DNA of 64,000 nucleotides, from assembly GCF_021735925.1 (NCBI RefSeq), contig NZ_WMEA01000001.1:2386001-2450000 (forward strand), written 5' to 3'. This document shows positions 8,563 to 17,175 of this stretch, one piece after another; position 1 is the first letter of the stretch, and every line of letters starts with the position of its first letter. A program made the position numbers and the translations under genes. The notes under the pieces were generated by a model. The model had not been told where the DNA came from, made no database searches, and was given only the letters and a program-made list of their open reading frames with translations. The DNA comes from Loktanella sp. M215. Its GTDB lineage: Bacteria; Pseudomonadota; Alphaproteobacteria; Rhodobacterales; Rhodobacteraceae.

Positions 8563-8779
8563 TGACCACCTCCGTCTTCGACGGGTCCGCTCGCTCGGAG
8601 GCGAGTTTCAAAATGGCGTCCTTAGCTTGAACAACGGCATTCTGCGCAGGAGTGGCTTTTAGAACGTGTTTCGTCAGGACTCCAGCAAGGTTCCTATCAA
8701 CACCTTCCTTGACAAGTCTCTCACCCAAGGCGTCGAGAAACTCTTCGGGCGTCTCAGATAGCTTTGCCTCATCATCCAT
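8555..8779 (-). CDS. small helical protein, first gene of the ATPase operon
   Basis: A 74-residue acidic, almost entirely helical protein of unknown function (MDDEAKLSETPEEFLDAL near the start). Its stop codon overlaps the ATPase start by 8 nt, so the two are very likely co-translated. No signal peptide, membrane segment or DNA-binding motif is visible. It could be a small partner or inhibitor of the ATPase, by analogy with other compact defence operons; that is inference. Confidence 0.6.
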   Translation of the reverse strand: MDDEAKLSETPEEFLDALGERLVKEGVDRNLAGVLTKHVLKATPAQNAVVQAKDAILKLASERADPSKTEVVND

Positions 8780-9446
8780 GATCGCCGTCTACTACATTTT
8801 CCGTCGTACCTTAGGTGACATTTTTCATTCTGGAACCCCCTCCAGTATTTTACTTGCCGCGCCCACTGATGGGCTAACCGAGAGTCTGCTTTTTGGGTCC
8901 GCAGACGTTTCGGCCAACCCTCGCGGCCCAGGCTTCAGCGTGGCAGTGCTTGCAACCTGCAGACAGCTTGGTGCAGCCCCACCATGGATTGAACGTGCGC
9001 GTCGTCCACGTGTTCGTCGAATTCGCGCCCATCGAAGCCTCCGTATAAGGCGTTCCTAAATCGTTCTTAGAGTCAGAACGTTTCGATTAATCAGCTCAAG
9101 TAAATATGCAAATGTGCAGCGTGTTAGATGCCTACAGAACATGACATCCAGACTGGAAGCCCTCAGGTTTCTAAGTCGCATCTCCGCCACCAGTGACGCC
9201 GATCGCCGGTTTCCAGTGCGCATCAAGATCGCCGTTCCGCCAACTGGCTTTTCTGCCAGCATTACCTTCGCGATACATGACGGGCGTCAAAAAAACTCTC
9301 AGCGCGTGAATGTCGTCCAACGTCCGATAATATCAGATTTTGGTGTCAAACCGGGCTTTGTAAGCTGAACTGTAAACTGCCGCCATGTCCGGCACCGTGC
9401 CGAAGAAAAGGCTGCCTGTAACACTTTGATTTTCTAAGAGGATCGC
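8780..9446. other. intergenic region, possibly decayed mobile DNA
   Basis: These 667 bases lie between the first gene of the defence operon and the tRNA-Gln remnant. Short frames exist on both strands (9056-9262 minus, 9114-9368 plus), but none has a recognisable family, strong ribosome-binding site or codon bias. The segment should contain the promoter of the leftward operon near 8780-8900. No repeat or insertion-sequence end was recognised. Confidence 0.5.
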
Positions 9447-9491
9447 TGGCTGGGGTGGTAGGATTCGAACCTACGGTACACGGTACCAAAA
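9447..9491 (-). pseudogene. 3' half of a tRNA-Gln(TTG), 5' half missing
   Basis: On the minus strand the sequence from the anticodon loop (TTTTGGT, anticodon TTG) through the T-arm (GTAGG TTCGAAT CCTAC), acceptor strand CACCCCA, discriminator G and encoded CCA matches a bacterial tRNA-Gln. The sequence on the 5' side cannot pair: the 5' anticodon strand reads GCGTA where ACGGT is expected, and no TGGGGTG acceptor strand is present. Loss of exactly one half at the anticodon loop is typical of att sites of integrases that use tRNA genes. It sits at the right edge of the integrase/defence region, although its orientation does not fit a simple single-insertion model. Confidence 0.65.
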
Positions 9492-9694
9492 TACGCTGAC
9501 GGCCTACCGCTCTATCGGCAGGAGGGTAAACACGGTGATCAAAGGTAGGAAAGCGATCTGTGCCACCGAGATAAATCGTAGGATCATGCGAACTGCGTAC
9601 AGGTGAACGCAAGAGCACACCCCTGATTGCGGTCAGACACCGCAAGACAAAGGTTAGAAGGCCTTTATTTTCTGGGGTCTGACTAGAGTCCAGA

Positions 9695-9769
9695 TGGTGC
9701 TGTGAGAGAGGATTGAACTCTCGACCTCACCCTTACCAAGGGTGTGCTCTGCCACTGAGCTACCACAGC
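9695..9769 (-). tRNA. tRNA-Thr (GGT)
   Basis: A full cloverleaf on the minus strand: acceptor GCTGTGG pairs with the 3' strand TCACAGC with at most one mismatch, the D-arm is AGCTCAGTGGCAGAGC, the anticodon stem-loop is CACCCTTGGTAAGGGTG (anticodon GGT), and the T-arm is GAGAGTTCAATCCTCTC. CCA is encoded. It marks the start of core chromosome to the right of the accessory region. Confidence 0.95.
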
Positions 9770-9853
9770 ATCCGTGGCGCGGAATTAGCGGACCTTTTGG
9801 CAGGGTGCAAGCCCTGTCTGGACCAAAATTTGGGCAAATGCTAGGAATGGCAG

Positions 9854-10000
9854 ATGACCGAAAAACCTGACATTTCCGTTCGCCGCCCAAAGACAGCCGC
9901 CGAGGCGCGCGAGGCGCGGCTGAAGGCCGCCCTGAAGGCCAACATGGCCAAGCGCAAGGCGCAGGCCAAGGCGCGCAAGGTGGAAGACGACCCGGCCTGA
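9854..10000 (+). CDS. small basic, lysine/alanine-rich protein
   Basis: A 48-residue ORF too short for most gene callers. It starts MTEKPDISVRRPKTAAEAR and continues as a highly charged Ala/Lys/Arg helix, ending KVEDDPA. GC-rich codon use fits the neighbouring core genes. Similar tiny proteins (RPKTAAEAREARLKAAL pattern) are commonly annotated as hypothetical in Rhodobacteraceae upstream of murA. The function is unknown; the charge pattern could suit nucleic-acid binding. An overlapping ATG at 9848 in another frame stops at once. Confidence 0.6.
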   Translation: MTEKPDISVRRPKTAAEAREARLKAALKANMAKRKAQAKARKVEDDPA

Positions 10001-10147
10001 GGGTCTGTCCGGCATCATGGCGCTGACGGACCGTCCGGGATCCGGCATGCGAGGTGCCACTGTTGGTGCCGGCGCCTGCGACTGGACGATGCCGGGCAGG
10101 CGGGGTAACACCGCGGCCAACGGGCCGCAGCCAGGAAAGTTTGCATC

Positions 10148-11416
10148 ATGGATTCTATCGTCGTCACCGGGGGCAAGGCCCTGCACGGCCAGATCGCCAT
10201 TGCCGGGGCCAAGAACGCGGCGCTGGCCCTAATGCCCGCGACCCTGCTGTCAGAGGAGCCGTTGACCCTGACCAATGCACCGCGCCTGTCCGACATCAAG
10301 ACGATGACAGCCCTGTTGCAGTCCTTGGGGGTCGAAGTGACCTCGATGCAGAACGGCAAGGTGCAGGTGCTGTCGAGCCATGCCATGACCTCGACGACCG
10401 CGGATTATGAAATTGTGCGCAAGATGCGGGCGTCGAACCTTGTGCTAGGTCCGCTGCTGGCGCGGCATCATCAGGCGATCGTCTCGCTGCCGGGCGGCTG
10501 TGCCATCGGTGCGCGGCCCATGGACATCCACGTCACGGCGCTGGAGGCGATGGGCGCGCAGATCGAGCTGCGCGACGGCTATCTGCATGCCAAGGCGCCC
10601 GGCGGGCTGAAAGGGGCAAGGGTGCCGCTGCGGTTCGCGAGCGTCGGGGCTACTGAAAACGTGCTGATGGCGGCGACGCTGGCGCGCGGTACCACAGTCA
10701 TCGAGAACGCCGCGCGCGAGCCCGAGATCGTCGATCTGGCCCAGTGCCTGCGCCGGATGGGCGCACAGATCGAAGGCGAGGGGACGTCGACGATTACGGT
10801 GCAGGGGGTGGACCGGCTTGGCGCTGCGACGCACCCTGTCGTCACGGACCGCATCGAACTGGGCACCTACATGCTGGCGCCGGTGTTCTGCGGCGGCGAA
10901 GTGGAGTGTCTCGGCGGGCGCATGGACCTTGTCGCGGCGTTTGCTGAAAAGCTGGATGCGGCCGGTGTCGATGTGACCCAGACTGACAAAGGGCTGAAGG
11001 TCAAGCTGCGCGGCGACCGACCGCGGGCGGTGGACGTTGTCACGGAACCCTTCCCAGGCTTTCCGACAGATCTGCAGGCGCAGATGATGGCGATGCTGTG
11101 CCTGGCCGACGGCACATCGGTGCTGGAAGAGAAGATCTTCGAGAACCGCTTCATGCATGCCCCCGAACTGGTGCGGATGGGGGCGCGGATCGAGGTGCAT
11201 GGCGGCCATGCCACGGTGCAGGGGGTCGAGACGCTGAAAGGTGCGCCGGTCATGGCCACCGACCTGCGGGCCAGCGTCTCGCTGATCCTTGCGGGGCTGG
11301 CGGCACAGGGCGAGACGATCGTGAACCGGGTCTATCATCTGGATCGCGGATACGAGCATGTCGAGGACAAGCTGGGTGCCGTGGGCGCGCAGATCGAAAG
11401 GGTAAGCAGCACATGA
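10148..11416 (+). CDS. murA: UDP-N-acetylglucosamine 1-carboxyvinyltransferase
   Basis: MurA catalyses the first committed step of peptidoglycan synthesis in the cytoplasm, transferring enolpyruvate from PEP to UDP-GlcNAc. The 422-residue length is standard. The start [20 protein letters not shown] leads into the conserved GAKNAAL (substrate-binding Lys-Asn), and [12 protein letters not shown] carries the catalytic, fosfomycin-reactive cysteine. An AGGAAAG ribosome-binding site precedes the ATG. The stop overlaps the DUF2948 start (ATGA), so the two genes form an operon. Confidence 0.97.
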   Translation: MDSIVVTGGKALHGQIAIAGAKNAALALMPATLLSEEPLTLTNAPRLSDIKTMTALLQSLGVEVTSMQNGKVQVLSSHAMTSTTADYEIVRKMRASNLVLGPLLARHHQAIVSLPGGCAIGARPMDIHVTALEAMGAQIELRDGYLHAKAPGGLKGARVPLRFASVGATENVLMAATLARGTTVIENAAREPEIVDLAQCLRRMGAQIEGEGTSTITVQGVDRLGAATHPVVTDRIELGTYMLAPVFCGGEVECLGGRMDLVAAFAEKLDAAGVDVTQTDKGLKVKLRGDRPRAVDVVTEPFPGFPTDLQAQMMAMLCLADGTSVLEEKIFENRFMHAPELVRMGARIEVHGGHATVQGVETLKGAPVMATDLRASVSLILAGLAAQGETIVNRVYHLDRGYEHVEDKLGAVGAQIERVSST

Positions 11417-11889
11417 CCGAAGACGCGCGTTTCGAAGACGGTGTGGATCGCCCGCTGGCCCTGATGGCTCGCGATGCGGAGGATTTGCAGGTCATCTCGG
11501 CCCTCGCGCAGGATGCGGTGTTTCCGGCGTCCGAAATGCGCTGGACCCCGGCGGACCGGCGCTTTGCCATCCTGCTGAACCGGTTCCGGTGGGAAGATGC
11601 GCCCAAGGCGCAGGGGCGTCGCGATTTCGAACGGGTGCAGACGGTGCTGCTGATCGAGGATGTGATGGGTGTGCGGTCGCAGGGCGTGCCCAAGGGCGAT
11701 GCCGATACGATCCTGTCGCTGCTGGCGCTGGAGTTTCGGCCAGGCGAGGATGGCACCGGAGAGGTCGTGATGACACTGGCGGGGGACGGCGTGATTTCTT
11801 GCAGCGTCGAGGCGCTGGAGGTCATCCTGCGCGATGTGACTCGGCCCTATGTCGCACCGTCGCGCAAGGCGCCGCGACATCCGGACTGA
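11413..11889 (+). CDS. DUF2948 family protein
   Basis: A 158-residue cytoplasmic protein of unknown function, conserved after murA in Rhodobacterales. Visible family features are [18 protein letters not shown] near the start, [13 protein letters not shown] in the middle and [16 protein letters not shown] at the end. The start ATG overlaps the murA stop by 4 nt; longer frames starting further upstream lie inside murA and are not real. Coupling to murA and proximity to hisD are conserved, but no biochemical role is known to me. Confidence 0.85.
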   Translation: MTEDARFEDGVDRPLALMARDAEDLQVISALAQDAVFPASEMRWTPADRRFAILLNRFRWEDAPKAQGRRDFERVQTVLLIEDVMGVRSQGVPKGDADTILSLLALEFRPGEDGTGEVVMTLAGDGVISCSVEALEVILRDVTRPYVAPSRKAPRHPD

Positions 11890-11976
11890 TTGCGGCCGCC
11901 GTGAAAGATTCTAAGCCTCCGGCGGGAGTTTATCTGGTCAGATGAAAGGCTGCTCGTCGCAGCGGAAGGACATGAC

Positions 11977-13281
11977 ATGCCACAGTTTCTGGACGCGCAA
12001 GACGCGGATTTCGAGGCGCGGTTTCAGGCGCTTTTGAGTGCCAAGCGCGAGGACAGTCCCGATGTGGACGATGCGGTCGCGGCCATCATCGCGGACGTGC
12101 GGGGCCGGGGGGATCAGGCGCTGATTGACCTGACCGCGAAATTCGATCGCCTGACCCTGACAGCGGACCGTCTGCGGATCTCGACCGCCGAGGTCGATGC
12201 GGCCTGCGCCGAAGTCGGGGCCGAGGACCGCGCGGCGCTGGAACTGGCGGCGGCGCGGATCCGTGCCTATCACGCGCGCCAGATGCCGGAGGACCAGCAG
12301 TGGACCGATGACGCAGGCGCCCACCTGGGCTGGCGCTGGACGCCGGTGTCGGCGGCGGGGCTTTATGTGCCGGGCGGGTTGGCGAGCTATCCGTCGTCCG
12401 TGCTGATGAACGCGATTCCGGCCAAGGTGGCGGGCGTGGCACGGCTGGCCATGGTGGTGCCGACACCGGACGGCGTGCTGAACCCGCTGGTGCTGCTGGC
12501 GGCAAGGATCGCGGGCGTCGATGAAATCTATCGCATCGGCGGCGCGCAGGCGATTGCGGCGCTGGCTTACGGCACGCAAACCATTGCCCCCGTGGACAAG
12601 ATCACGGGACCGGGCAATGCCTATGTCGCGGCGGCCAAGCGGCGGGTGTTCGGCAAGGTCGGGATCGACATGATTGCGGGGCCGTCGGAGATTCTGGTCA
12701 TCGCGGACGGTGACAATGATCCGGACTGGATCGCGCTCGACCTTCTGTCGCAGGCGGAGCATGACGAGAGCGCGCAGTCGATCCTGATCACCACCGATGC
12801 CGCCTTTGGCCGGGCCGTGTCCGATGCGGTCGATGTGCGCCTGCAGACTCTGGAACGGCGCAAGATCGCCGGGGCAAGCTGGCGCGATTTCGGCGCAGTG
12901 ATCACGGTGCCTGACCTCGATACCGCTGTCGCCTTATCTGACCGGATCGCGCCGGAACACCTCGAACTTTGCGTGGCCGATGCGGATGCGTTGAGCCTGC
13001 GGATCGCGCACGCGGGGGCCATCTTTATCGGTGGCTGGACGCCGGAGGCAATCGGTGACTACATTGGGGGCCCGAACCACGTGCTGCCCACCGCCCGGTC
13101 GGCCCGGTTTTCCAGTGGATTGTCCGTCATGGATTTCATCAAGCGCACGACCCTAGCCCGGATGACCCCCGCCGCACTGGCCGCGATCGGGCCCACTGCG
13201 GCACGGCTGGCGCTGTCCGAAAGCCTGCAGGCGCATGGCTTGAGCGTGCAGGCCCGCCTTGATCGTTTGAACCGGCCATGA
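11977..13281 (+). CDS. hisD: histidinol dehydrogenase
   Basis: HisD carries out the last two steps of histidine biosynthesis, oxidising L-histidinol to L-histidine with NAD and zinc. The 434-residue length is usual. Visible motifs are the NAD-binding GPGNAYVAAAKR region, the zinc-binding AEHDESAQS, DRIAPEHLEL with the catalytic Glu-His pair, and GGPNHVLPT near the C-terminus. It is separated from its his pathway partners, as is common in this group, and its stop overlaps the UPF0262 start (ATGA). Confidence 0.97.
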   Translation: MPQFLDAQDADFEARFQALLSAKREDSPDVDDAVAAIIADVRGRGDQALIDLTAKFDRLTLTADRLRISTAEVDAACAEVGAEDRAALELAAARIRAYHARQMPEDQQWTDDAGAHLGWRWTPVSAAGLYVPGGLASYPSSVLMNAIPAKVAGVARLAMVVPTPDGVLNPLVLLAARIAGVDEIYRIGGAQAIAALAYGTQTIAPVDKITGPGNAYVAAAKRRVFGKVGIDMIAGPSEILVIADGDNDPDWIALDLLSQAEHDESAQSILITTDAAFGRAVSDAVDVRLQTLERRKIAGASWRDFGAVITVPDLDTAVALSDRIAPEHLELCVADADALSLRIAHAGAIFIGGWTPEAIGDYIGGPNHVLPTARSARFSSGLSVMDFIKRTTLARMTPAALAAIGPTAARLALSESLQAHGLSVQARLDRLNRP

Positions 13282-13757
13282 GCCGCATCGTCCACATCGC
13301 GCTGGACGATACCGGGCTTCCCGCGCCATCGCCCGAGATCGAGCAGGAGCGCCGCGTCGCGATCTTCGACCTGCTGGAAGACAACACGTTTGTCCTGCCG
13401 CCGCGCGCCGATCGCGACGTGCCGCCCGGGCCCTACCGGCTGGAGCTGTCGATCCGCGAACGGCGGCTGGTGTTTGATATCACCGACGCGGAACTGGGCG
13501 ATGCCGGTGCCTTTCATCTGTCGCTCGGCCCGTTCCGGCAGGTGGTGAAAGATTATTTCCAGATCTGCGAAAGCTATTTCGACGCGGTCAAGACCATGCC
13601 ACCCAGCCAGATCGAGACGATCGACATGGCCCGGCGCGGCATCCACAACGAAGGCGCCCGCGTCCTGCAGGAACGCCTCGACGGCAAGGCCGACGTGGAT
13701 ATCGATACCGCGCGCCGCCTCTTCACCCTGATCTGCGTGCTGCATTTTGGCGGATGA
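13278..13757 (+). CDS. UPF0262 family protein
   Basis: A 159-residue protein of an uncharacterised alphaproteobacterial family usually found directly after hisD. Features include an N-terminal SRIVHIALDD, PPRADRDVPPGPYRLELSI and a conserved FQICESYFDAVKTMPPSQIE, and the C-terminal MARRGIHNEGARVL. No signal peptide or membrane segment is seen. It starts at an ATG overlapping the hisD stop. The constant hisD linkage does not by itself prove a role in histidine synthesis. Confidence 0.88.
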   Translation: MSRIVHIALDDTGLPAPSPEIEQERRVAIFDLLEDNTFVLPPRADRDVPPGPYRLELSIRERRLVFDITDAELGDAGAFHLSLGPFRQVVKDYFQICESYFDAVKTMPPSQIETIDMARRGIHNEGARVLQERLDGKADVDIDTARRLFTLICVLHFGG

Positions 13758-13764
13758 CGGCGGA

Positions 13765-14226
13765 GTGAAGGCAGGCCGCCTGCCGCAGTCCGTTCTGTTT
13801 TGCTGCGACCACAACGCGGTGCGCTCGCCCATGGCCGAGGGCATCATGAAGAAACTTTACGGCACGCGTGCCTATATCCAGTCCGTCGGTGTGAACAACG
13901 ACATGGAGATCGACGGTTTCGCCATTGCGGTCTGCGAGGAGATCGGCGTCGAGCTGCACCGCCACCGGTCCCGCAGTTTCGACGAGATGGAGCAATGGGG
14001 CGATGACCTGTCGTCCTTCGATCTGGTGCTGGCCCTGTCGCCCGCCAGCCAGCGCCGGGCGCTGGATCTGACGCAGTTCTATCACCTTGACGTCGAATAC
14101 TGGCCGGTGCTGGACCCGACCGGCATGGTCGATCAGCGCGACGCCCGCATGGCGCTGTATCGCCAGACCCGCGATCAGATCATCGCGCGCCTGACCGAAC
14201 GATTCGGTCCGCCGCCGACAGATTAG
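13765..14226 (+). CDS. low-molecular-weight phosphatase family protein
   Basis: Resembles low-molecular-weight protein tyrosine phosphatase/arsenate reductase folds: VLFCCDHNAVRSPMAEG contains the P-loop CX5R(S), followed by a Gly/Val-rich beta strand and a C-terminal DPTGM segment that supplies a DP acid motif. The substrate is unknown. I chose the GTG at 13765 (VKAGRLPQSVLFCC), preceded by GGCGG; a TTG at 13747 would add six residues and overlap UPF0262. The gene is part of the conserved hisD-UPF0262-phosphatase run. Confidence 0.85.
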   Translation: MKAGRLPQSVLFCCDHNAVRSPMAEGIMKKLYGTRAYIQSVGVNNDMEIDGFAIAVCEEIGVELHRHRSRSFDEMEQWGDDLSSFDLVLALSPASQRRALDLTQFYHLDVEYWPVLDPTGMVDQRDARMALYRQTRDQIIARLTERFGPPPTD

Positions 14227-14292
14227 AGGAATGGATTGCGCGTGGACCCCTGCGCCATGGGTGTGTCCTCGCCATCGTCTGCAGAGGTCCCA

Positions 14293-14721
14293 GTGATCGC
14301 TTTCGTTGCCCTGTTTACCGCGGCTTTTCTGGCGGCGACCCTGCTGCCGTTGCAGTCCGAGGCGGTGCTTGCGGGCCTTCTGGCGGCGGGCGATCACGCG
14401 CCACTGGCGCTGATTCTGGTGGCAACTGCCGGAAATGTGCTCGGCTCTGTCGTGAACTGGATCGTGGGGCGATCGCTGTTGCGGTTCAGGCACCGACGCT
14501 GGTTTCCTGCGTCCGACCGGCAGCTTGACCGCGCGCAAGGCTGGTATAGCCGCTATGGGCGCTGGACCCTGCTGGGCAGCTGGCTGCCGGTCGTGGGCGA
14601 TCCGCTGACGCTTGTGGCAGGGGTGATGCGTGAACCCCTGATCCCCTTCGTGCTGCTGGTGACATTGGCCAAGGGGATGCGGTATGTCGTGCTGGCGGCC
14701 CTTGTGCTGGCGTGGGTTTGA
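14293..14721 (+). CDS. YqaA family (DedA-like) membrane protein
   Basis: A 142-residue inner-membrane protein of the YqaA/SNARE-associated family related to DedA. Predicted membrane segments include IAFVALFTAAFLAATLLP, LALILVATAGNVLGSVVNW and the C-terminal VLLVTLAKGMRYVVLAAL. The motif GNVLGSVVNWIVGR and the re-entrant-like SWLPVVGDPLTLVAGVMR are typical. I chose the GTG at 14293, five bases after AGAGG; upstream starts (14257 or 14236) would add a non-conserved tail. The transported substrate is unknown. Confidence 0.85.
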   Translation: MIAFVALFTAAFLAATLLPLQSEAVLAGLLAAGDHAPLALILVATAGNVLGSVVNWIVGRSLLRFRHRRWFPASDRQLDRAQGWYSRYGRWTLLGSWLPVVGDPLTLVAGVMREPLIPFVLLVTLAKGMRYVVLAALVLAWV

Positions 14722-14925
14722 TATATGCCGCGCCACCCGACCGGTCTGGCGAGGCTGGGCCGGGACGTCAAAGGCCCCCGTCTTGCCCGCCTGACGCACG
14801 GTTTTTCCAAACCATCTTTGGTATGGGAACAGTGACGCGTCTTTTGCCCTTGAAAATTGCGGAAATGAGGCGCATTTACACGCCGCAGCCGCTGCGACGC
14901 GGCAAAAATCCAGACAGGAGACCAC

Positions 14926-15144
14926 ATGGCCAAGGATGAACTTCTCGAATTTCCGGGCGTCGTGAAGGAACTGCTGCCGAATGCGACATTCCGGGTCGAG
15001 TTGGAAAACGGCCATGAAATCATCGCACATACGGCTGGCAAGATGCGCAAGAACCGCATCCGTGTCCTCGCAGGCGACAAGGTGCAGGTCGAAATGACCC
15101 CCTATGATCTGACCAAGGGTCGGATCAACTACCGCTTCAAATAA
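14926..15144 (+). CDS. infA: translation initiation factor IF-1
   Basis: IF-1 binds the A site of the 30S subunit during initiation. The 72-residue length and the S1/OB-fold are diagnostic: [38 protein letters not shown], and [19 protein letters not shown] strong AGGAG lies upstream of the ATG. It is followed at once by a hairpin terminator (15147-15168), so it appears to be a single-gene transcription unit between yqaA and maf. Confidence 0.97.
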   Translation: MAKDELLEFPGVVKELLPNATFRVELENGHEIIAHTAGKMRKNRIRVLAGDKVQVEMTPYDLTKGRINYRFK

Positions 15145-15146
15145 AC

Positions 15147-15168
15147 AAGGGCGCGGTGTCGCGCCTTT
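15147..15168 (+). terminator. hairpin terminator after infA
   Basis: AAGGGCGCG-GTGT-CGCGCCTTT forms a 9-bp stem with one G-T wobble and a 4-nt loop, starting two bases after the infA stop. The T-run is part of the stem end rather than a long tail. Confidence 0.6.
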
Positions 15169-15225
15169 GCGGGCCTGCGGTTTGCGTCCAGCAGACCGCG
15201 ACCGACACCCGGCACGAACACTCGG

Positions 15226-15825
15226 GTGCATGACATGATCAACAGACCGCAACTGATCCTAGGCTCCGGCTCGCCCCGGCGGCTGGAACTGCTGGCGCAG
15301 ATCGGCGTCGTGCCGGATGCGGTGACGGCGCCTGACATCGACGAGGAGGTGCGCCGCGCCGAGTTGCCACGCGACTACGTCAAACGGATTGCGGCCGAAA
15401 AGGTCGCGGCCGTTGTCGCGCCTGACGATGCCATCGTGCTGTGCGCCGATACGACCGTGGCACTGGGCCGGCGCATCATGGGTAAACCGGCGGACGCGGC
15501 CGAGGCGCGCGCCTTTCTCGCCCTGCTGTCGGGCCGCCGTCACAAGGTCATCACCGCGGTGACGGTGCGTCGGAACGGCCGCGTGACGGCCCGCGACGTG
15601 CAGACGACTGTGATGATGAAACGCCTCTCTGACGCCGAGGTCGACGCCTACATCGCCTCGGACGACTGGCGCGGCAAGGCGGGGGGCTATGCCATTCAGG
15701 GGCCTGCCGGTGCGTTCATCCCGTGGATCAACGGCAGCTTTACGTCCGTCGTCGGCCTGCCACTGGCGGAAACCGCCACCCTGCTGACCGCCGCAGGTTA
15801 TCCCATATACGGAGTCCCCGCATGA
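15226..15825 (+). CDS. maf: Maf family nucleotide pyrophosphatase
   Basis: Maf proteins hydrolyse non-canonical or modified NTPs to NMP and pyrophosphate in the cytoplasm. Key features are [16 protein letters not shown] at the N-terminus, the acidic [10 protein letters not shown] segment, [17 protein letters not shown] and the C-terminal [15 protein letters not shown]. The 199-residue length is normal. A second in-frame ATG at 15235 (MINRPQLIL) is an equally plausible start. The stop overlaps the RNase E/G gene by ATGA, so it leads a maf-RNase E/G-yacG operon. Confidence 0.92.
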   Translation: MHDMINRPQLILGSGSPRRLELLAQIGVVPDAVTAPDIDEEVRRAELPRDYVKRIAAEKVAAVVAPDDAIVLCADTTVALGRRIMGKPADAAEARAFLALLSGRRHKVITAVTVRRNGRVTARDVQTTVMMKRLSDAEVDAYIASDDWRGKAGGYAIQGPAGAFIPWINGSFTSVVGLPLAETATLLTAAGYPIYGVPA

Positions 15826-16853
15826 AGGGCCGCACCATCATCCTCGACGATCTGAACGGGATTGAGGCCGCCGCCCTGCTGGTGGACGGCCAACTTGACG
15901 ATCTGCTGATCGACACGCCCGACGCGCCGCGCCCCGGTGCGATCTATCGCGCCGTCTGCGACCGGCCGCTGAAGGGGCAGGGCGGCATGATGCTGCGCCT
16001 GCCCGAAGGCGGCACAGCCTTCCTGCGCAGCGCCAAGGGCCTGCGCCCCGGGCAGCCGATGCTGGTGCAGGTCACGGGCTACGCCGAGGATGGCAAGGCC
16101 GTCCCCGTCACCGACCGCGTGCTGTTCAAAAGCCGCTTTGCGATTGTCACCCCCGGCAAGCCGGGCGTGAACGTCAGCCGCCAGATCACCGACGACGACC
16201 AGCGCAACGCGCTCTTGGCCGTCGCACACGGCGTTTTCGATGACGCGGACGGCGCCGGTCTGATCCTGCGTTCCTCCTGCGCCCATGCGACCGAAGACGA
16301 GATTGCCGAGGATATCGGTGCGATGCAGGACCTTGCTGCCGCGATCATGGCCGAGGGCGAGGGGGCCGAGCCCGAAGCCCTGACCGAAGGCGACGGCCCG
16401 CATGCATTGGCCTGGCGCGAATGGGTGATCCCGGCTGAGGTCGTGACCGAACCCGGCGGATTCGAACGCCTTGGCGTCATGGACCAGATCGACGATATCT
16501 CGCAGCCCCGCATCGCCCTGTCCGACGGCACGATGTATGTCGAGGCGACACGCGCGCTGGTGGCCGTTGACGTCAATACCGGTGGCGATACCTCTCCGGC
16601 GGCCGCACTCAAGGTGAACCTTGCCGCCGCCCGCGTGCTGCCGCGCGCGTTGCGCCTGCGCGGCTTTGGCGGGCAGATCGCCGTGGACTTCGCGCCGATG
16701 TCCAAGGCGCACCGCAAGCAGGTCGAACAATCCCTGCGCGCAGCCTTCCGCGCCGACACGGTGGAAACATCCCTCGTGGGCTGGACGACCATGGGCCTGT
16801 TCGAACTGCAGCGCAAACGCGAGCGGCTGCCGTGGCAGGGTCTGCCCACATGA
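15822..16853 (+). CDS. ribonuclease E/G family protein, short form
   Basis: A 343-residue member of the RNase E/G family, expected to cut single-stranded RNA in the cytoplasm. Catalytic aspartates are visible in [10 protein letters not shown] and in IAVDFAPM of the DNase-I-like subdomain, preceded by the 5'-sensor-like [10 protein letters not shown]. It is much shorter than E. coli RNase G or E; there is no clear CxxC zinc-link, and the S1-type region at the N-terminus is reduced ([21 protein letters not shown]). This short form is usual beside yacG in Rhodobacteraceae. The ATG overlaps the maf stop and the TGA overlaps the yacG start; longer frames begin inside maf. Confidence 0.88.
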   Translation: MKGRTIILDDLNGIEAAALLVDGQLDDLLIDTPDAPRPGAIYRAVCDRPLKGQGGMMLRLPEGGTAFLRSAKGLRPGQPMLVQVTGYAEDGKAVPVTDRVLFKSRFAIVTPGKPGVNVSRQITDDDQRNALLAVAHGVFDDADGAGLILRSSCAHATEDEIAEDIGAMQDLAAAIMAEGEGAEPEALTEGDGPHALAWREWVIPAEVVTEPGGFERLGVMDQIDDISQPRIALSDGTMYVEATRALVAVDVNTGGDTSPAAALKVNLAAARVLPRALRLRGFGGQIAVDFAPMSKAHRKQVEQSLRAAFRADTVETSLVGWTTMGLFELQRKRERLPWQGLPT

Positions 16854-17023
16854 CCTGCCCGATCTGCGACCGCGATACCGATCCGAAATACAAACCCTTC
16901 TGCTCGCGTCGCTGCGCCGATGTCGATCTGGCAAAGTGGCTGACGGGGTCCTACGCGATCCCAGCCGCGCCGGAAGAGCAGGGGGATGACGACGATTGGC
17001 ACGACCCCGAAAAACCCCACTGA
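16850..17023 (+). CDS. yacG: DNA gyrase inhibitor YacG
   Basis: A 57-residue zinc-finger protein. Four cysteines in MTCPICDRD and FCSRRCADVDLAKWL make the CxxC...CxxxC zinc site; LAKWLTGSYAIP is the family tail that contacts GyrB in E. coli, followed by an acidic end. The start at 16850 overlaps the RNase E/G stop (ATGA); an in-frame ATG at 16832 lies inside the upstream gene. By family knowledge it blocks DNA binding by gyrase. Confidence 0.93.
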   Translation: MTCPICDRDTDPKYKPFCSRRCADVDLAKWLTGSYAIPAAPEEQGDDDDWHDPEKPH

Positions 17024-17100
17024 TTTGCGCGAAATCCCTCTGGACACCCCCGCGCGGCTGACCTAGAACGCCGCTACCCGATGGCGTTGGCCATCCCGGT

Positions 17101-17175
17101 GCCCGGGTAGCTCAGGGGTAGAGCAGTGGATTGAAAATCCTCGTGTCGGTGGTTCGATTCCGCCCCTGGGCACCA
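17101..17175 (+). tRNA. tRNA-Phe (GAA)
   Basis: Cloverleaf with acceptor GCCCGGG/CCTGGGC, D-arm GCTCAGGGGTAGAGC, anticodon loop TTGAAAA (anticodon GAA) on stem GGATT/AATCC, T-arm GGTGGTTCGATTCCGCC and encoded CCA. It follows yacG by 77 nt. Confidence 0.96.

Noticed and set aside
9114..9368. 84-aa frame (MTSRLEALRFLSRISATSDA near an internal start)
   Set aside because: The stretch RFPVRIKIAVPPTGF looks slightly protein-like, but there is no ribosome-binding site or family match; kept as possible decayed DNA only.
9447..9530. A complete functional tRNA-Gln
   Set aside because: The 5' acceptor strand and 5' anticodon strand cannot pair with the intact 3' half, although a D-arm-like stretch is present.
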